This document shows, piece after piece, positions 10,905-25,061 of a stretch of 64,000 nt of DNA. The stretch comes from Clarkia xantiana subsp. parviflora (taxonomy: Eukaryota > Streptophyta > Magnoliopsida > Myrtales > Onagraceae), in contig JAPTYO010000001.1 of assembly GCA_036873135.1 (NCBI GenBank), forward strand, positions 53,204,624 through 53,268,623, in the 5' to 3' direction. Within the stretch, counting starts at the first letter, position 1; each line of letters begins with the position of its first letter. The notes beneath the pieces are model-generated. The model was not told the origin of the DNA and made no database searches. It was given only the letters and a program-made list of their open reading frames with translations. A program made the translations under genes and the position numbers.

Positions 10905-11905
10905 CTGCAAATGATCAACTGTTAAGCAAGATAGTAACACCTAACAAGATCTCAATTCAGCAATCTCCATTTCTTCACATTTATCCAACAGAAATTTACA
11001 AAATAGAATCATACTCGAATTAAGCATCTACCTAGAACACTGTTTTGAATCATTATAATAGTAGTTGGCCAAAAAAAATCATTATAATAGTAGCCTTACT
11101 TCAGCTTCATCATCACTAGTATTATCTAGTCACACACAAAGAAATCTGCTACAAAGCAAGAAACTAACAAGATCTCAACTCAGTGATGTCCATTTCTTCT
11201 TGTTTATCCAGCAAAAATTTACAAAATAGAATCATACTCAAATTAAGCATCTACCTTGTTTTGAATCAGTAAAACAGTAGAGCCTTACTTCAGCTTCACC
11301 ATCACTAGTACAATCTAGTATTACACAAAGAAATCTGCAACTAAGCAAGAAACTAACAAGATCTCAATTCAGTGATGTCCATTTCTCTAGATTTTCTAGT
11401 CAGAATGCAAGTTTAAGTAATCAAAAGGAATATCAAATGCAAGAAAACGCAAATTAAGCATCTAAACTATAACATTGCTTTGAATCTTCTTGATAGTAGC
11501 TTTACTTCAGCTTCATCATCACGATAACTATCCACTGATAAACCGACTAGAAAAATTAGAGACGGATTTGTATCTGAACAGCAACTCAAACTTGACCTAG
11601 TACAGATCTAGCTTTCAAAGCAGCACTGCCATGGCAAAATCGACAGCCTCGGTAACCAGATCCAATCAACAACACGACGAAGCACCAAATCCACATTTCA
11701 ACTAAAAACCACAACTATTTACAAATTAAACAGCCAAAATCATCCAGATCTCTGCATATTCGACAACCTACATGATATACTGCATTTGTTTTTCAATTTT
11801 CTCAAATTCGGAGCATGAAATCAAAGTTCAGATCCAGCAATAACGTTAAAGAAGAAGATTCAAGGCAAGGAAACGGGATCAATTTAGTGAAATTAAGAAA
11901 TTTAC
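10905..11905 (-). other. SAMS 5'-UTR intron with three tandem repeats
   Basis: A leader intron just before the ATG is typical for plant SAMS genes. About 600 bp of it consists of roughly three imperfect copies of a unit of about 190-220 bp, starting near 10943, 11166 and 11355. Each contains AACAAGATCTCAA, a CCATTTCTTC-like block, AAATTTACAAAATAGAATCATACT (first two copies), AATTAAGCATCTA and TTACTTCAGCTTCA. Splice sites are GTAAAT (coding strand, at 11905) and TTTGCAG (at 10905). Confidence 0.8.
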
Positions 11906-12011
11906 TTGATTTCGTTCAAAGGAAAAGGAGCAGCAACCAAGATATTGTAGATAAAATGTAGGGAGGGAAGGTGAATCGCAATGAGTTAGGAATCAGTGGC
12001 GGGTATTTATA
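11906..12011 (-). promoter_or_regulatory. SAMS core promoter and first UTR exon
   Basis: TATAAATA reads on the minus strand at 12011-12004. About 30 bases downstream the pyrimidine-rich untranslated first exon would begin. That exon ends at 11906 with the donor of the leader intron. Confidence 0.65.
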
Positions 12012-14525
12012 CAGGGAAAACGGCGGTCATTACCGGGTACCGGAAAGAGAGGTTTCGATTCATTTCTATGAGTTGGTGGAAATATTGCTTTTATTAGGAG
12101 ATTTCTTTATTCGTGGGAGACAAAATGTAACCGTTGGATGTCAGTTTCAAAAGACTCCATTGGAAGGGGTTGGTGAATTTTTTTTTTTTTTGGTAAATGG
12201 TTGGTGAAGATTGAAAATATTGCAAGTAATTATGATTTATGTAATATATATAATATAAATAAGCCAAAACTGGCAGATGTGATTTAATAGTTGGCAGTGT
12301 TCATTTATATACAGTTAGATTCTTGAGTTACGAGTTTGAATCATCCTTTAGGAAAAAAGAATCGGTACTTAACGATCAACTATAGTAGGGTTTTGGTGGT
12401 GCTATGGCTCGTGCATGTGCAAATTGTTCAAATATATAATAACGTGTTTTTTTACCTTCAAAACTCTAATTTGCTCTTATCCGCAACTACTAACAAAATC
12501 TCGTCTGTTTTCCCTTCTTTTAACTACTTATAAGTTATATATGTTTGTCCAAAAAAACACAAACTAGCCACGGAACGGGAATATGATTTATCGATCGGAG
12601 ATCCATGATATAAATAGTATCTACCTAAGGTATGTATTCTTTTTTATTTTTTTTTTAGTTTTCGCGGTGTGTAATTTAGAATAGACCTCATTAAGAAGAT
12701 AACACATATAGCATGTTTGCTCTACATCTAGACTAATCTCAACTGACATTGGATCAGCCTGTAAAGATAAAATGCTGACAAAAAAATCTATTCATTTTCA
12801 GAGCATTAGTGTGATTTGAAGTTAGTGCATTCATTATTCATATAAGAGTTTTTTTTTTTGCCAAATTCATATAAGAGTTTAGCTTGATATATCCAATATG
12901 TTTTTTTTTTGGTAATATATCCAACATGTATAATCCATTTATTATGGATCATTAATTCGGAATAGATGGATGAATTACCGGCAGTAGCCAGTTCTTACCA
13001 ACCCTAGCCGGTGCTTCGGCTTGACGGCTCAAGCTGGATGAACAGAATATGATTTTTGTTTTTATTTTTTTGGTATTGAGTTGGTACACAATGCTAACTC
13101 CAGATCGCAACAAATGCGCGTGTCATACACTGCACTTCCCATTCATAGAGTCGAGAAAGAAGGAAGGGTTGTTGAGAATTTGGGAGGTGGAATGCAAACT
13201 CGGACAGTAAATAAATAAATAATACCTTTCTTTATATAGTTATTATTCCTTATTTCTTTCTCTTTGTGGTCATTTTTTCATATATATGTACAAGCGAAAA
13301 ATGAATATTAATTCCTTTAATTAAGTAGAAATCAGAGTTTTCTTGTTTTCTTGGGGAAAATATAATTATTTTCCAAAAATATAAATATTGTAAAAAAAAA
13401 ATTAAAGACCATTTTTATAAGGGAATTTATAAATCTATTTGTATTTTTATTCCAAAGGGAAGAAGGAAAATACCATTTTGTCAACATTCTATATAGCTCT
13501 TTCTATTTCAGCAAAAAAAGAAAAGAAAAAGATAGCTCTTTCTTCTTTTTTCATTTGTTATTTTTTCAAGTGTCATAAGTCATATATATCTTAACAAAAA
13601 ATAGTACCATGATATATATCTTGCCAAAAAAGAGTATCATATATATATATAGCTCAAAATAATACCCTTAAATGTCCATTTTTTACAATATATATACTTG
13701 TCTTTTCTTGCATCATCATTTATTTGCCTACTTAAATAGTATCATATTTTTATACAACAAGAACAATATTAACTTGCATAATAATAATAATAGTAATAAT
13801 AATAAAGTAATAGTAAATTGCTGTCAAAGTATAAATTTGAAACTTTAATTAATGAATTAAATTACTAAATCATATTAGATGGTTTATATATATAATGGAG
13901 ATACAGATACATGCATGGAATGATATATATTATTTAATATGCATAAGCTTAGGTTGTGAGCATGATAAAATATAGGATTAATCCCACGACCAGAGCTTTC
14001 TTTAAGATGGAGAGAAAGTGGAGACCATGACCATGTCACTCCTTCCTTTTTTCTAGTTGGATCACCTACACTAACCAAACACATACATAATTATTATTTA
14101 ATCTCTAATTAATTAAGCTGATGCAACTAAATATCTCGGCTCAGCAACCGAGCCGCAACTTAATAAAATAAGCTAAAATTATGACGTGCCGAATCATATA
14201 ATATAGTGTATTAGTTCAATAGTCCCAAATTAATCAAGATTAAATTGAGATTCTGTAAATATAAAAAATATTTATATTTAATTATTTATTATATACAAAC
14301 CTGATGTTAGTGATAATTATTATAACGTAGAGCAAATATATATATATATATATACGTATACATATATAATATAATTGTTGTCCTACTGGATCAAGTTATA
14401 ACGTGCCAACGGATAGAATAGGGGGCTTTGGCGTGTAGCCGGGGAGTGGAGCGCCCAGCCATGAGTTTTCAGTTATTTCCCACGCCCAACCACCGCGTGG
14501 TACTCACTTGCCTGTTGGTTTGGTG
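12012..14525. other. Intergenic region
   Basis: AT-rich, with no convincing gene. It holds an inverted copy of the SINE-like repeat at about 12655-12775 and TAATAA simple repeats near 13779-13805. The small frames at 11971, 12336 and 13884 have no family resemblance. Confidence 0.5.
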
Positions 14526-15104
14526 TAGGGGTGAAACCAAAATCCGGTTGGTCCGAAAAACCGGTGAAAATCGAACCAGTCCGGACCGAAAAACCAAATC
14601 CGAAATATACGGTTTGGTTTTTGGTCGGAATTTTTTTACTCTAGTTCGGTTTTTCGGTTCGGTTCGGAATTTGAGATTTGAGGACCGTGGGGACCGAACC
14701 GACCGTTATGCTAACTGAATATGTAAAATATATACTATATTAGTTGATATTAATTAATATAATTAATTAATTAGGTTAACAAAAATTATAAAATAATCAC
14801 TTATGAATATTATTTTTTCTAATTTTGTTTTATAATTTATTTAATTATATTAATTGACGCTATTTTTCATTTCGGTTTGATTAATTCCATGAAAATAATG
14901 AGAATTTTAAACGGTGATTGTCAATTTTGGATTTTCGATTTAAACCGAAAACCGAACCGAAAAACCGTACTACGAATGGACGTTTTATTTTTCCTCATAC
15001 GGTTTTTTGGTCGGATTTTTTAAAGGAAAAAAATCAGACCGAAAATATGGACAACCGACCGAACCAAGCGAAAAACCGGTCCGACCGGTCCGGTTTCACC
15101 CCTA
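14526..15104. mobile_element. hAT-type MITE
   Basis: Inverted termini TAGGGGTGAAACC... / ...GGTTTCACCCCTA are flanked by a perfect 8-bp target duplication GTTTGGTG (14518-14525 and 15105-15112). The sub-terminal zones are runs of CCGAACCGAAAAACCGG-like sequence and the middle is AT-rich. The architecture matches the MITEs at 4926 and 49899: simple, repetitive GC-rich ends around an AT-rich core. No transposase frame is present. Confidence 0.93.
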
Positions 15105-15112
15105 GTTTGGTG

Positions 15113-16720
15113 ACTATGATAATTAGTAAAAGTTAATAATTATATCAGATAGAAAATTTACCATGTGTGTTAAGAGTAAATTGCCATTTTGCCCCTTGTA
15201 TTTTCCGATTTTTCTTTCATAATTTTTTACTTTTATTTCTTCTGACGAAAATTGCATTACCATTTGTATCTATATTATTGTTAAGTGATAATATGCATTA
15301 AAAAAAAAAATGATATAACATCACAAACTAAATCCTTTAAATTTTTACTGAAGTTCTTGGCCAATTTCCTTTTTACTGAAGTTACATGTTCTAAATCCTT
15401 CAGGGTTGTCATATTCCAGAGATCTATTTAAAAAAACAGTTGCACTTGATTTACATATCGCGTCAGACATATAAGGAGCGAGTAAAAATGTACTTACCGA
15501 ACCCACTTCTTGACTATATATTAGGCTTCCAATGGATCTACATTAATAGGGACAATATGCTGCTAATTATTCATTAAATTTAGTTGGAAAAATTTTATAA
15601 TGTTAACGAAAAAGTTCAAATATTAAATTGCGAGATAAACATAAATCCTTACTATTAATCTGTTCCTTTTCGTAAAAAAAAAATCATTTAAAAACTTTTC
15701 GATACGTTACAATTGTATCCTTGTAAAAGTGAAGATTGAGACCCATTACCCCTTAAATGGGCTCCAATTGAGGCCCAATTTAATAGCAACTATAAAGAAG
15801 AAGTATTTTTCAATTGAGGCTCGAAAAGACCTCTAAACAGTGGAAATTGGCTTTTTTTCAAGACAAGATAACGTGGTGATGAGCCGGGTGTACACAGATT
15901 TAGAGCGTAAATGAATGCAGTCATAGAAATTATGAAAGACGTCGTATTTGACTACACCCGGTGTATACTCGCGGATATAAAAAATGCTCAAAATGGAAGG
16001 ATTTTATTCTTTCAGGGGGATGCGCACGTTGACCTGGTGCACATAGCTTTATAGATATCACCGCTACGCTACTTTACACACACTAAGGCAATGTCTAATG
16101 TTTACGATTTTTTTATCCAACATTATCTTTTGTTATTTAAATAATTTTTGTAAAGGATTAATTAATCTAATGATTGTAATATGAAATACTCTTTTACATT
16201 TCATTTTCTAACCAAATATTCATATTCGTGTCTTTGAAATTGAAAAACATTTATCGTCAACATTTTACATTTTACGGGCTAAACCAATGCAAACGTAAAA
16301 ATATTTTAAGTCACACTAGGAAAAAAATAGAGCTACCTTTTATTATGAAAAAAATTAAATTTTATAGATTTACAATAAGGTAAATTTTAATTTACCCAAT
16401 TTCATTTTCATCCTAAAAAAATGTTTTAAATTTTTTTTTGGTGCTTCTACTATGCTTTACAAATATGGTGTTCCTAGTACATAATTTTTTATTACTCCAA
16501 ATATGAAACAATAAGAAAATTAACATTATAATTGGTATGATGCAAATTTCTTCCACTTTTGTTATTGCTGCTAGATTACTTTTGGGGCTTAGGGTATGAT
16601 GCAAATTTCTTCCATTTTTGTTATTTTGAAGCGAACTAGAAATATCTCTTTTATATTTGAAGGATAATAATAATCCAAAGAAAATCCACATTGACCACAT
16701 TGATTGGCCAAAAAAGTATG
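15113..16720. other. AT-rich intergenic region upstream of LHCB1
   Basis: No gene or bounded transposon was recognised. A short direct repeat (GATGCAAATTTCTTCCA..TTTTGTTATT) occurs twice near 16538-16565 and 16600-16625. Confidence 0.45.
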
Positions 16721-16735
16721 GAGAGTACTGGATTT

Positions 16736-16896
16736 GGGATAAAGGCCGACCAATCAGAGCAAGGCTTGAAAATCCCCATGGATAAAACTGTGGACCTCAC
16801 CACACCCTATTAATAAACCACTCCCTTGATTCTCTTCTTCACCACCTCATACTCTTAACACTTACACACTTAAGTCCCAAAGCTTCAAGAGAGAAG
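16736..16896 (+). promoter_or_regulatory. LHCB1 promoter and leader
   Basis: Ordered elements typical of light-regulated Lhcb promoters are visible: an I-box-like GATAAAGG (16738-16745), a CCAAT box in GACCAATCAG (16748-16757), a second GATAAAA (16781) and a TATTAATAAA TATA-like box (16808-16817). The ATG is at 16897. Assignment is by motif order; light regulation is inferred from the gene family. Confidence 0.6.
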
Positions 16897-17862
<966 letters not shown>

Positions 17863-18075
17863 AAAAGACGAACTTTGCAGTTTTTTTAAATTTCGTTCTG
17901 TAAAACTTGTTGTCCAAGGAAACTGCATTATCTTGTGTATATTGGGTTTCACTAATATATATCGCATTTTCTTGACAATCAATGTAAAAATCGCATTTTT
18001 CTAGATAGTCAATGTAAAAATTTGCAGTAAATATGATACAGTAACAAAACAAGCTGTAAAATTGGACATTTAAGG
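17863..18075. other. LHCB1 3' UTR and convergent intergenic spacer
   Basis: Only about 210 bp separate the LHCB1 stop (plus strand) from the WDR6 stop (minus strand), so the two genes converge and their 3' UTRs may overlap. A short direct repeat (ATCGCATTTTTCTAGATAG / ATCGCATTTTCTTGAC with TCAATGTAAAAAT) lies at about 17960-18025. Confidence 0.6.
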
Positions 18076-21000
18076 TTAAAATGCACAAAAACTAACCATT
18101 TGCATTCCTCTCCCAGCTACTGCAATCTGATAATTGTTTCTGTGTAACACAAAATGTCCGTAAAATCCGTCAGAAAATATGAACTGAATCGAATCGAAAT
18201 TAATGGAACGTACGATCTATGAACTGAATTAAATCAAATTTTAAATTTACTGACCCGCCATAGGACCGAGCATCTAATGCCTCTGGCTCGGGGACACTGA
18301 TGATTTGGTGAGCACGCTCTGCTAGTTTACCATCGTGGTTGAGCACCCAGCACCGAATTCGTTGATCAAGACCAGTGGAGAAAACCCAGGTTCCATCAGT
18401 CCAAACACCTTCAATCAAAGAAAGAAAAATTACAAATCAGTTTTAAAATCTCAATCTTGTAATTTTTCAAGCAAAAAACAGATTTTTTTGGCTAAAATGA
18501 TGAAAAAATTGCATCTTTTTGCTAAACTGGTAAATGGTAAGGAATTGCTTTCTCCTTTTTACTGCAGAAATGCAGAAATAAACTACTGATAGACATTGAG
18601 TTCGATTCATGCTCGTTAAGAAGCGAAAAAGGCCGACCTTTTACAGCAGAACTATGTGCTGATTCAATTTTGTGCCGAGATAGAATCTGAATTCTGCAAT
18701 TCGTCGGCTGCTTCTGTTCATGAGCAATGAAATTAACCTCAAAAGTAAGACAGTGAAGCGCTTGATCGTCTCCACCGCTAACTATACTGTACGAAAATCC
18801 ATTTCTCGAGCTTTGGCTGTGTTTGGTATCTGAGACATGGAGGCAGTTGACTCCAGATTGGTGTATATTGTTCAAGATATGCAAAGGGCGAATTTCACAG
18901 ATCTCAAATGAGGAAGAATCATCAACTACTGCATGATCGTCTATAGTGGCTTCTTGGTTTTCAGATTTCTCGGTTTCAATGTTGCTGCTTGGTGATTTTC
19001 TGGGAAATTGTTTCCTTAGAGATCTCCACATTCGTCCACCTTGGCTTCCCCGACCGGTTCGGGGGCGTTTCTGGCAATCAATGAGTTTTTCCAGATTAAT
19101 GGTGGATAGCCGTTGCATGAAATCTTCGACACTTTCGGTCAAGTCCCAGAAGGCAATACATCCGTCTGTAGAACCAGTGATCGCGATATATAGATTTCGA
19201 GTTTCACCCATCTCTGCAATTTCAGATTAAAATCATAAATTTACTTTAGCCTAGTCAAGTTCTGATTTTTACCCTAAAAAAGTTAACTTTATGTTTATCA
19301 TATTTACGAATACCGGATTTTGTCGGAACAACAGCATGCTGCAATGACAACACTGGGGATGATAGAGGAGCCAGTACTGCAACATCAAACCTGTACAATT
19401 TTTTCCAAGAAGCATACTGAATTTCGAAACCTGAGGAGATAATAAGTAATGCGAATTTTCAAGAATATTTAGTAGATTAATATTACCACAAACAATATGG
19501 CAAGACAAGAGCTCGAACTGAAAGAGTAGCATCCGAACAAGAAACCACAACAAAACAGACAGTTAACCTGATATGAAACAAAAACAGAGTTAAGAGTCCG
19601 AAACTTGGACCAATACTGCACACTGTTAAACTTGGAGTGAACATTAATGAATGACTGAAAAAAGTTTTTTTTTTTTTAAAAGGTAACTTTTTTTTCTGGG
19701 CACTCCCTCACTAAGTTTCATAGTTTATAATTTTTTTGAAAGATTAATACTTGAAGTTAAGTGACCGAAACTTGGACCAAAACTGCAATTTTTTTTTTTT
19801 CTGAAATTTCTGTTGCATTAACTCATAAAAATTAGAAGAGTACAAGAAAATGTGAGAAATTACATCCGTCTAAACATGAATGTGGGATGTAATTTCTCTT
19901 TCGGCTAAATCAAACAACGAAGGTGGTAGCCCCCTAAGAAGAAGAAAATTAAGAGACATTCTATCCCGATTCTTGAACACGGTCGCCAATTCATGCGCTA
20001 GCGTGTTGCCATCCCTCCTAATAAAACTAAATCTACTTTCTTCCAAAGTAGACATTAGTTGTTTGACATCTCGGATATGAACTTCAATATCCCAACTGCA
20101 ATCTGTTAAGCTTGGAACGAACCTTAATGAAAGACTGAAAAAGTTACATTTTTTTTTAATAGGTAACATTTTCTTAAAAAAGGAAACTTGTTTTGGGCAT
20201 TTTCTCACTAAGTTTCATAGTTTGTAAATTTTTTGAAAGGATAATACTCTCAAAGAAATAAAATGAAACAACTAACCTGGAACCGGCATGTTTAACAAGA
20301 AAAGCAGTGACAGCAAGGTATCTCCAGTCATCCTCATACTTATTTTCCGAGATCTTGGTACTTTCACATTTTGTAGTAAAGTTCTTGATCACTTCTGCTT
20401 TTTTCGGTGGCACTGAATTCTTAAGTGGCATATCAGTAGAAAGCCACTGGAAAGAAATTGATGATGATGACGACCCCTTTCTCACATCTGATTCATTTTT
20501 ATCCGGCTGCTTCCCTATTCGCAGTAGCCACGATGTTAGAACTCGCTTGGCACCAACCGATATAAGCAACACAGGGTTCTCTCCGTTGTCTGTGAAACCC
20601 ACATTCTGCAACTTCTCTTCTGAGTTCTCCCAACTGCCTGATATCGTGTGTATCTTTGACACGCAGCAGATTGATCGAACTGCAGATCCACCCACATGTT
20701 CACCGAGTAACTTTGATGAAGACCAATTCTCAGCACATTTACTGTACCTGTATTATTTTTAAAAAAAATGAAGAACATAACAAGATTGTTCATTTATATT
20801 TTTAAAGATGAATGCTACAAAATGTGAAACTTAGTGCAAAAATGGAATACTTTTCATTTTGGGAAACAACTGACTATCTCACTTGATCACCCTTTTCCTA
20901 AAAATGTAACTTTTTTTTCCCCTAAAAATGTATTTTTTTTTCCGCACTATGTAGAAAGTTCCCTTTTTTAAATGCTAAATAAATTGTATGAATGTCAATT

Positions 21001-24000
21001 ACACCAATTTAGACAGTTATTTTACCTAGTTAGCCTCACTGTTCCATCTTCACAGCCAGTGACGACCCAGCTTGATTTATCATTTTCTCCTACCGGGAAA
21101 TCTTCAGACACGATGCACAAAGAATGCATCTCTCTACCGTGGAATTGCATATGTAGATTCTGAGGAAGTACCGTATCCTCCCTCTCTTTTATCCAGATTC
21201 GACGAATGTGAATAATCTCATCCTGCAAAACAAAATAAAAATATAATTTTTCTCCCTGTTTTCTGTTTATTTTTGCTTTTCTACGAGAAATCTAAGGAAG
21301 AAACAAACCTTCACAAAAGCAAAGCAATTCATCGTATCTGGAATGTCGCCAAGATGGTATGAATGTGGACGCCTCCATCCACCGCATGAAACTTGCAGAA
21401 CCTTGGACTCAGTTGATAAGTTCCATATGATAAAATCAGCAGATGAAAATCCAGCTGCATAACTAAAATCATCAACAGATTTATTATTGACTGAAACAGA
21501 TTCAATTAAGCTCAATTCTTTAACTTGCTTCATCCCCACAAATCTGATTGTTTGTAGGTTCTTGTCGTACTCCAGATGGCATATACACCCATCAGCTCCT
21601 GTCTGAAGACGAAAAAAAAACATAGTAAATAAGACAAGAAATTGCTGTCTTTGCGCAGAAAAATTCGTCAAGATTACGTACTGACTGTATTTCGATCAGA
21701 TCGGTTTGAGATCCTGATACTGAAATACTGGACAGAGTTGATATTCCATGTGCTCCTTTGAAATGGTTCATTGGAGATATCTTCAATTGTGGTGCAACCG
21801 GTGCATTAAGAAGCTCATCCTTCATGAATGGGAAAAGAAGCAAATTTCCACGCAGATCTCCACAAATTAGGACCTGAAGATTGCAATGACATCAAAAGAA
21901 AATAGTTTTACAGCATTTAATGATGAGATGTATTCAGAGTGTTAATGATGATTGCAGAAGGGATTAATCACCAAAAAAAAAAAAAAACCAGAACTTTGAG
22001 CATTTCGTAGAAAAAATCTAGAACGAAAAATGAACTATCTACCAAAAGCATAGCAAAGTGTAAACTACATTGATTTTCTGTTAAAATGTGACAAAAAATG
22101 CAGACGTTTAACTCATGTAATGTATTGTTAATGGAACCTACCTCCATCATGTTAAAATGCATCATTTGGCTGCCATACGTGTGATTCCTTCATGTTTCAA
22201 TGAAGAAATTAACATAGTTTGCACTTTGCTATCCGGTTAAACGTTCAATATGCTATTTGTCTAAAAGAAAAGTTTCAGTTTGTTTTTTTCCGAACACTCA
22301 AAGTTCGGTTTGTTTTTTTTTTCTTGGTAATCAAACCTTATAAAAATATACCTCATCCTTGGGTGATGCATCCATACAAAAGAACCTAGCTCCAAAGCAT
22401 GATGCAAACTCTGCTAACAAACAAACTCCAGAGGTTTCCAACTTCCATAACTTCATGACACCTCTAGGGTCAGCTGTGAATATAAACCTACTCAATAAAA
22501 AAAATTACTCTTTTGGACTCGTTTTATTTTGCAGGGAACAAGATATGTAGAAGACGAGGATGGAGAAACTAGAAAGCTCCTTACTTGTGACCCAGTGACT
22601 TGCACCAGTAGATTCCCAAGAGCTGTCGATCCATCTCAGCTGGCCAAGAGAATGTGGTGTCAACTTTAGGAGAACCATCACTATCAACAACTCTAACAAC
22701 TGTTCCTCGCCCTTTACCATCTCCAACAGCAACCCAATCATCAACACCACATGAAATTCCAGGTGGATTCAAGGACAACAAATCCATACAAACAATTGGA
22801 ACATTGTAATTGACTTGAAGAAGCTCAGTCCATTTTACACCATCATTAGCAGAAGATAATCTAGTTTGGTAGAGATAACCACGATTGGTTGTAATATAGA
22901 GGGTATCCTCATTTGAGAAACAAAGGCCACGAACATATTCACTTTTGCTGCAAAATTTGAAAGGGAACGTTAATATATGCGAACAAAGAAAACCCACATT
23001 GTAGTTTTTTTCCTTTTTCCGGGTTACTTCAAAGCAAAAACTTCAACCTGTTCATAAGCCCAGAGCTTTCGGTTGAATGTGGAAGACGTAGGTTGAATAG
23101 CTCAGTTTTCTCTGATGTTTCTGAACATCCATCTGATGGTTGGCCAAATGAGCTATGCAGCTGATGTAGCTTAATTCCAGAGTCGAAACCACCAGTGACA
23201 AGGACAGAAGATTGTGGATCGAATAAACATCGCCATATACCCCTTCCACTGGACAATAAGAAAACTTCAATCTTACGCATTTCACTCTAAATACATTATA
23301 CTAGAGTTAATTTAAATGGCAACTTACATGTGTTCCTTGATCACTTTGAGCTGTTCACCTTCCAATCCCCATATTCGACACGAGCAATCTTCACTGGCCG
23401 TAATGATCAACTAAAGAATACAGAAGATACTATCAAATGCTTTGTGCAACTGATAGTGAACATATAACAACATATATGAGCATCTTACATTGTCAGAGAT
23501 GAAGCAATCCCAAACTCGGGCATTGTGTCCAAAAAGAATTGTGGATTTCCTACTGTTACCAGGATCTTCAGTTTCAGTACAAATTGGCCAAATGCGTGCA
23601 CTGCACCATGAACAAACTGGAGTCAGTTCATAATTCTTCCACATTGGGATTTTTTTTTTCTTTTCAAAATGATGATTCAACTGAAATTCAGACACTATCA
23701 ACCTACGATCATCAGAAACAGAGACCAATTTGGATCCATCAGAGGACCATGCTATGCGAAAAATTGAACCTTCATGTCCCACTAGTCTGCATATATGAAG
23801 TGCTTCATAATCTGGGTAATGATGGTTATGATAAGTTGAACTCAATGCATCCCTGCAGCCTTCTTCTGTCGGACTATCCGCAGAGGAAGCACCGTCAAGT
23901 GGAACCAATCTCCATACGATAATCTGTGCATTGAAAGTATATTCTAGCAATATTAGACAAGAGAAGACTTTGATTGAACTAAAAATTGAACTCCATCACG

Positions 24001-24873
24001 AATAGTCACCTCATTGTATATTGTTCCTGATGCAATAAGTAGCTCTTCAATATTGTCGCCCCAAAGCCTTAAAGAATACAAAAGAGACCTATCTGCATTC
24101 AGGAAGTAAACTTAGCTTCTAACAGTCCAGCAAAATTTGAAAATGCAAAAAATTTACCAGCTTACACTTGAAAAGCTGGAGAATTTTATAAAAATAATGC
24201 AACTTTGCAAGAGGAATGAAATAATGTAGCAGCTACTAACTAACCTGGAGAATGTACTTGAAGAATCATGCTCGATTTAGATGCATCCCACAGACTAACA
24301 GAGTTGTCACTGCATCCAACAGCAAGAACATGACCATCTTCATGTGAAGAATGCCCTTTCTCCTAAAATCAAATTAAAGGTTATCATTGAAAGATCCAAA
24401 GAGGACTAATCGACATCAAAACAGCACCAAGCAATTTAAATTACCTTGAAGAAACAAGCATCGAGAATCCAGTGGCTAAACTTAGGCAAAGACTGAAGCA
24501 ACGTCAAGTCCGCACATAAACCAGACTCCAATCCAGCTCGAATACAGAGACTGAACAGCTTAGCTCTTCGTTCACCGTATACAGCAATGCAGTAAACAGC
24601 AGAAGTTCCTTCTTTGAGAGTAACGGAGCTGCAAGTGATTCCATGGACTCGAACGCCGTCGTGTATGTGGAAGGAACGTATCAAATCTCCCGACTCGATA
24701 CTGTAGAGGGAAATCTGCGAGCCAGAACCAGAAAGAAGCAGAGGAAGGGAGGAGAAGGTAATGTCCGGAGGAAGGTGGAGGAAACAAAGAGCGGATATCT
24801 CTCCAAGATACTGCCCGCACCGCAGCTGCCATTGGCTGCTCGGAGATGGCGGCGGAGGCGGTAGCTCAGCCAT
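18076..24873 (-). CDS. WDR6: WDR6 homologue, WD40-repeat tRNA 2'-O-methylation factor
   Basis: Eighteen exons join in frame to 1283 residues: 24873-24445, 24362-24245, 24092-24010, 23923-23703, 23600-23489, 23410-23328, 23248-23048, 22947-22585, 22487-22352, 21873-21682, 21602-21309, 21222-21026, 20747-20277, 19567-19487, 19390-19314, 19213-18638, 18408-18255, 18139-18076. All introns are GT-AG. WD40-type blades are spread over the whole protein, for example VGHEGSIFRIAWSSDG, FGHNARVWDCFISDN, WVVTGCEDGTVRLTR, TGSTDGCIAFWDL and VFSTGLDQRIRCW. The C-terminal YQIAVAGRGMQM and the internal LTVCFVVVSCSDATLSVRAL are family hallmarks. Human WDR6 and yeast Rtt10/Trm734 partner FTSJ1/Trm7 for wobble 2'-O-methylation of tRNAs including tRNA-Phe. 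The same role is inferred here. The start follows the tRNA-Phe gene by 120 bp. Introns carry a LINE fragment and a local tandem duplication (19.6-20.3 kb). Confidence 0.92.
19575..20260. repeat. Tandem duplication inside a WDR6 intron
   Basis: A unit of about 180 bp appears twice, at about 19604-19785 and about 20094-20245 (split by the LINE insertion). Both copies contain CTGTTAA(A/G)CTTGGA, GACTGAAAAA, AGGTAAC and TCACTAAGTTTCATAGTTT. The first copy also ends with another GACCGAAACTTGGACCAA that repeats its own start. Confidence 0.75.
19790..20093 (-). mobile_element. 5'-truncated LINE with RNase H-like tail
   Basis: In minus orientation the insert reads ...DVKQLMSTLEESRFSFIRRDGNTLAHELATVFKN..., the C-terminal RNase H-like domain often carried by plant LINEs. 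This is followed by a short 3' tail and an A-run (T-run at 19789-19800 on the plus strand). A 9-bp target duplication AACTGCAAT flanks it (19781-19789 and 20094-20102). Length about 304 bp, so nearly all of the element is missing from its 5' side, as expected for target-primed reverse transcription that aborted early. It lies in the intron between exons 13 and 14 of WDR6, in the same orientation as the gene. Confidence 0.85.
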
Positions 24874-24993
24874 CAGCTTCTTCTACTGTGTACGTTTGCG
24901 CTGTACTACGAGGCGTGCGGCGGTCAAGAAAGAGCAAAAGTTCTCCGCTTTCCCTTCCAAAAAGAATAAACCAACAGAAAAACAAAATTGAAA

Positions 24994-25018
24994 TGCGGTG
25001 AGCGTGGATCGAACACGC

Positions 25019-25061
<43 letters not shown>

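Noticed and set aside
18522..19553. Separate small WD40-like genes on the minus strand at 18.2-24.9 kb
   Set aside because: All pieces join by consensus splice sites into one 1283-residue WDR6 frame with matching phases.
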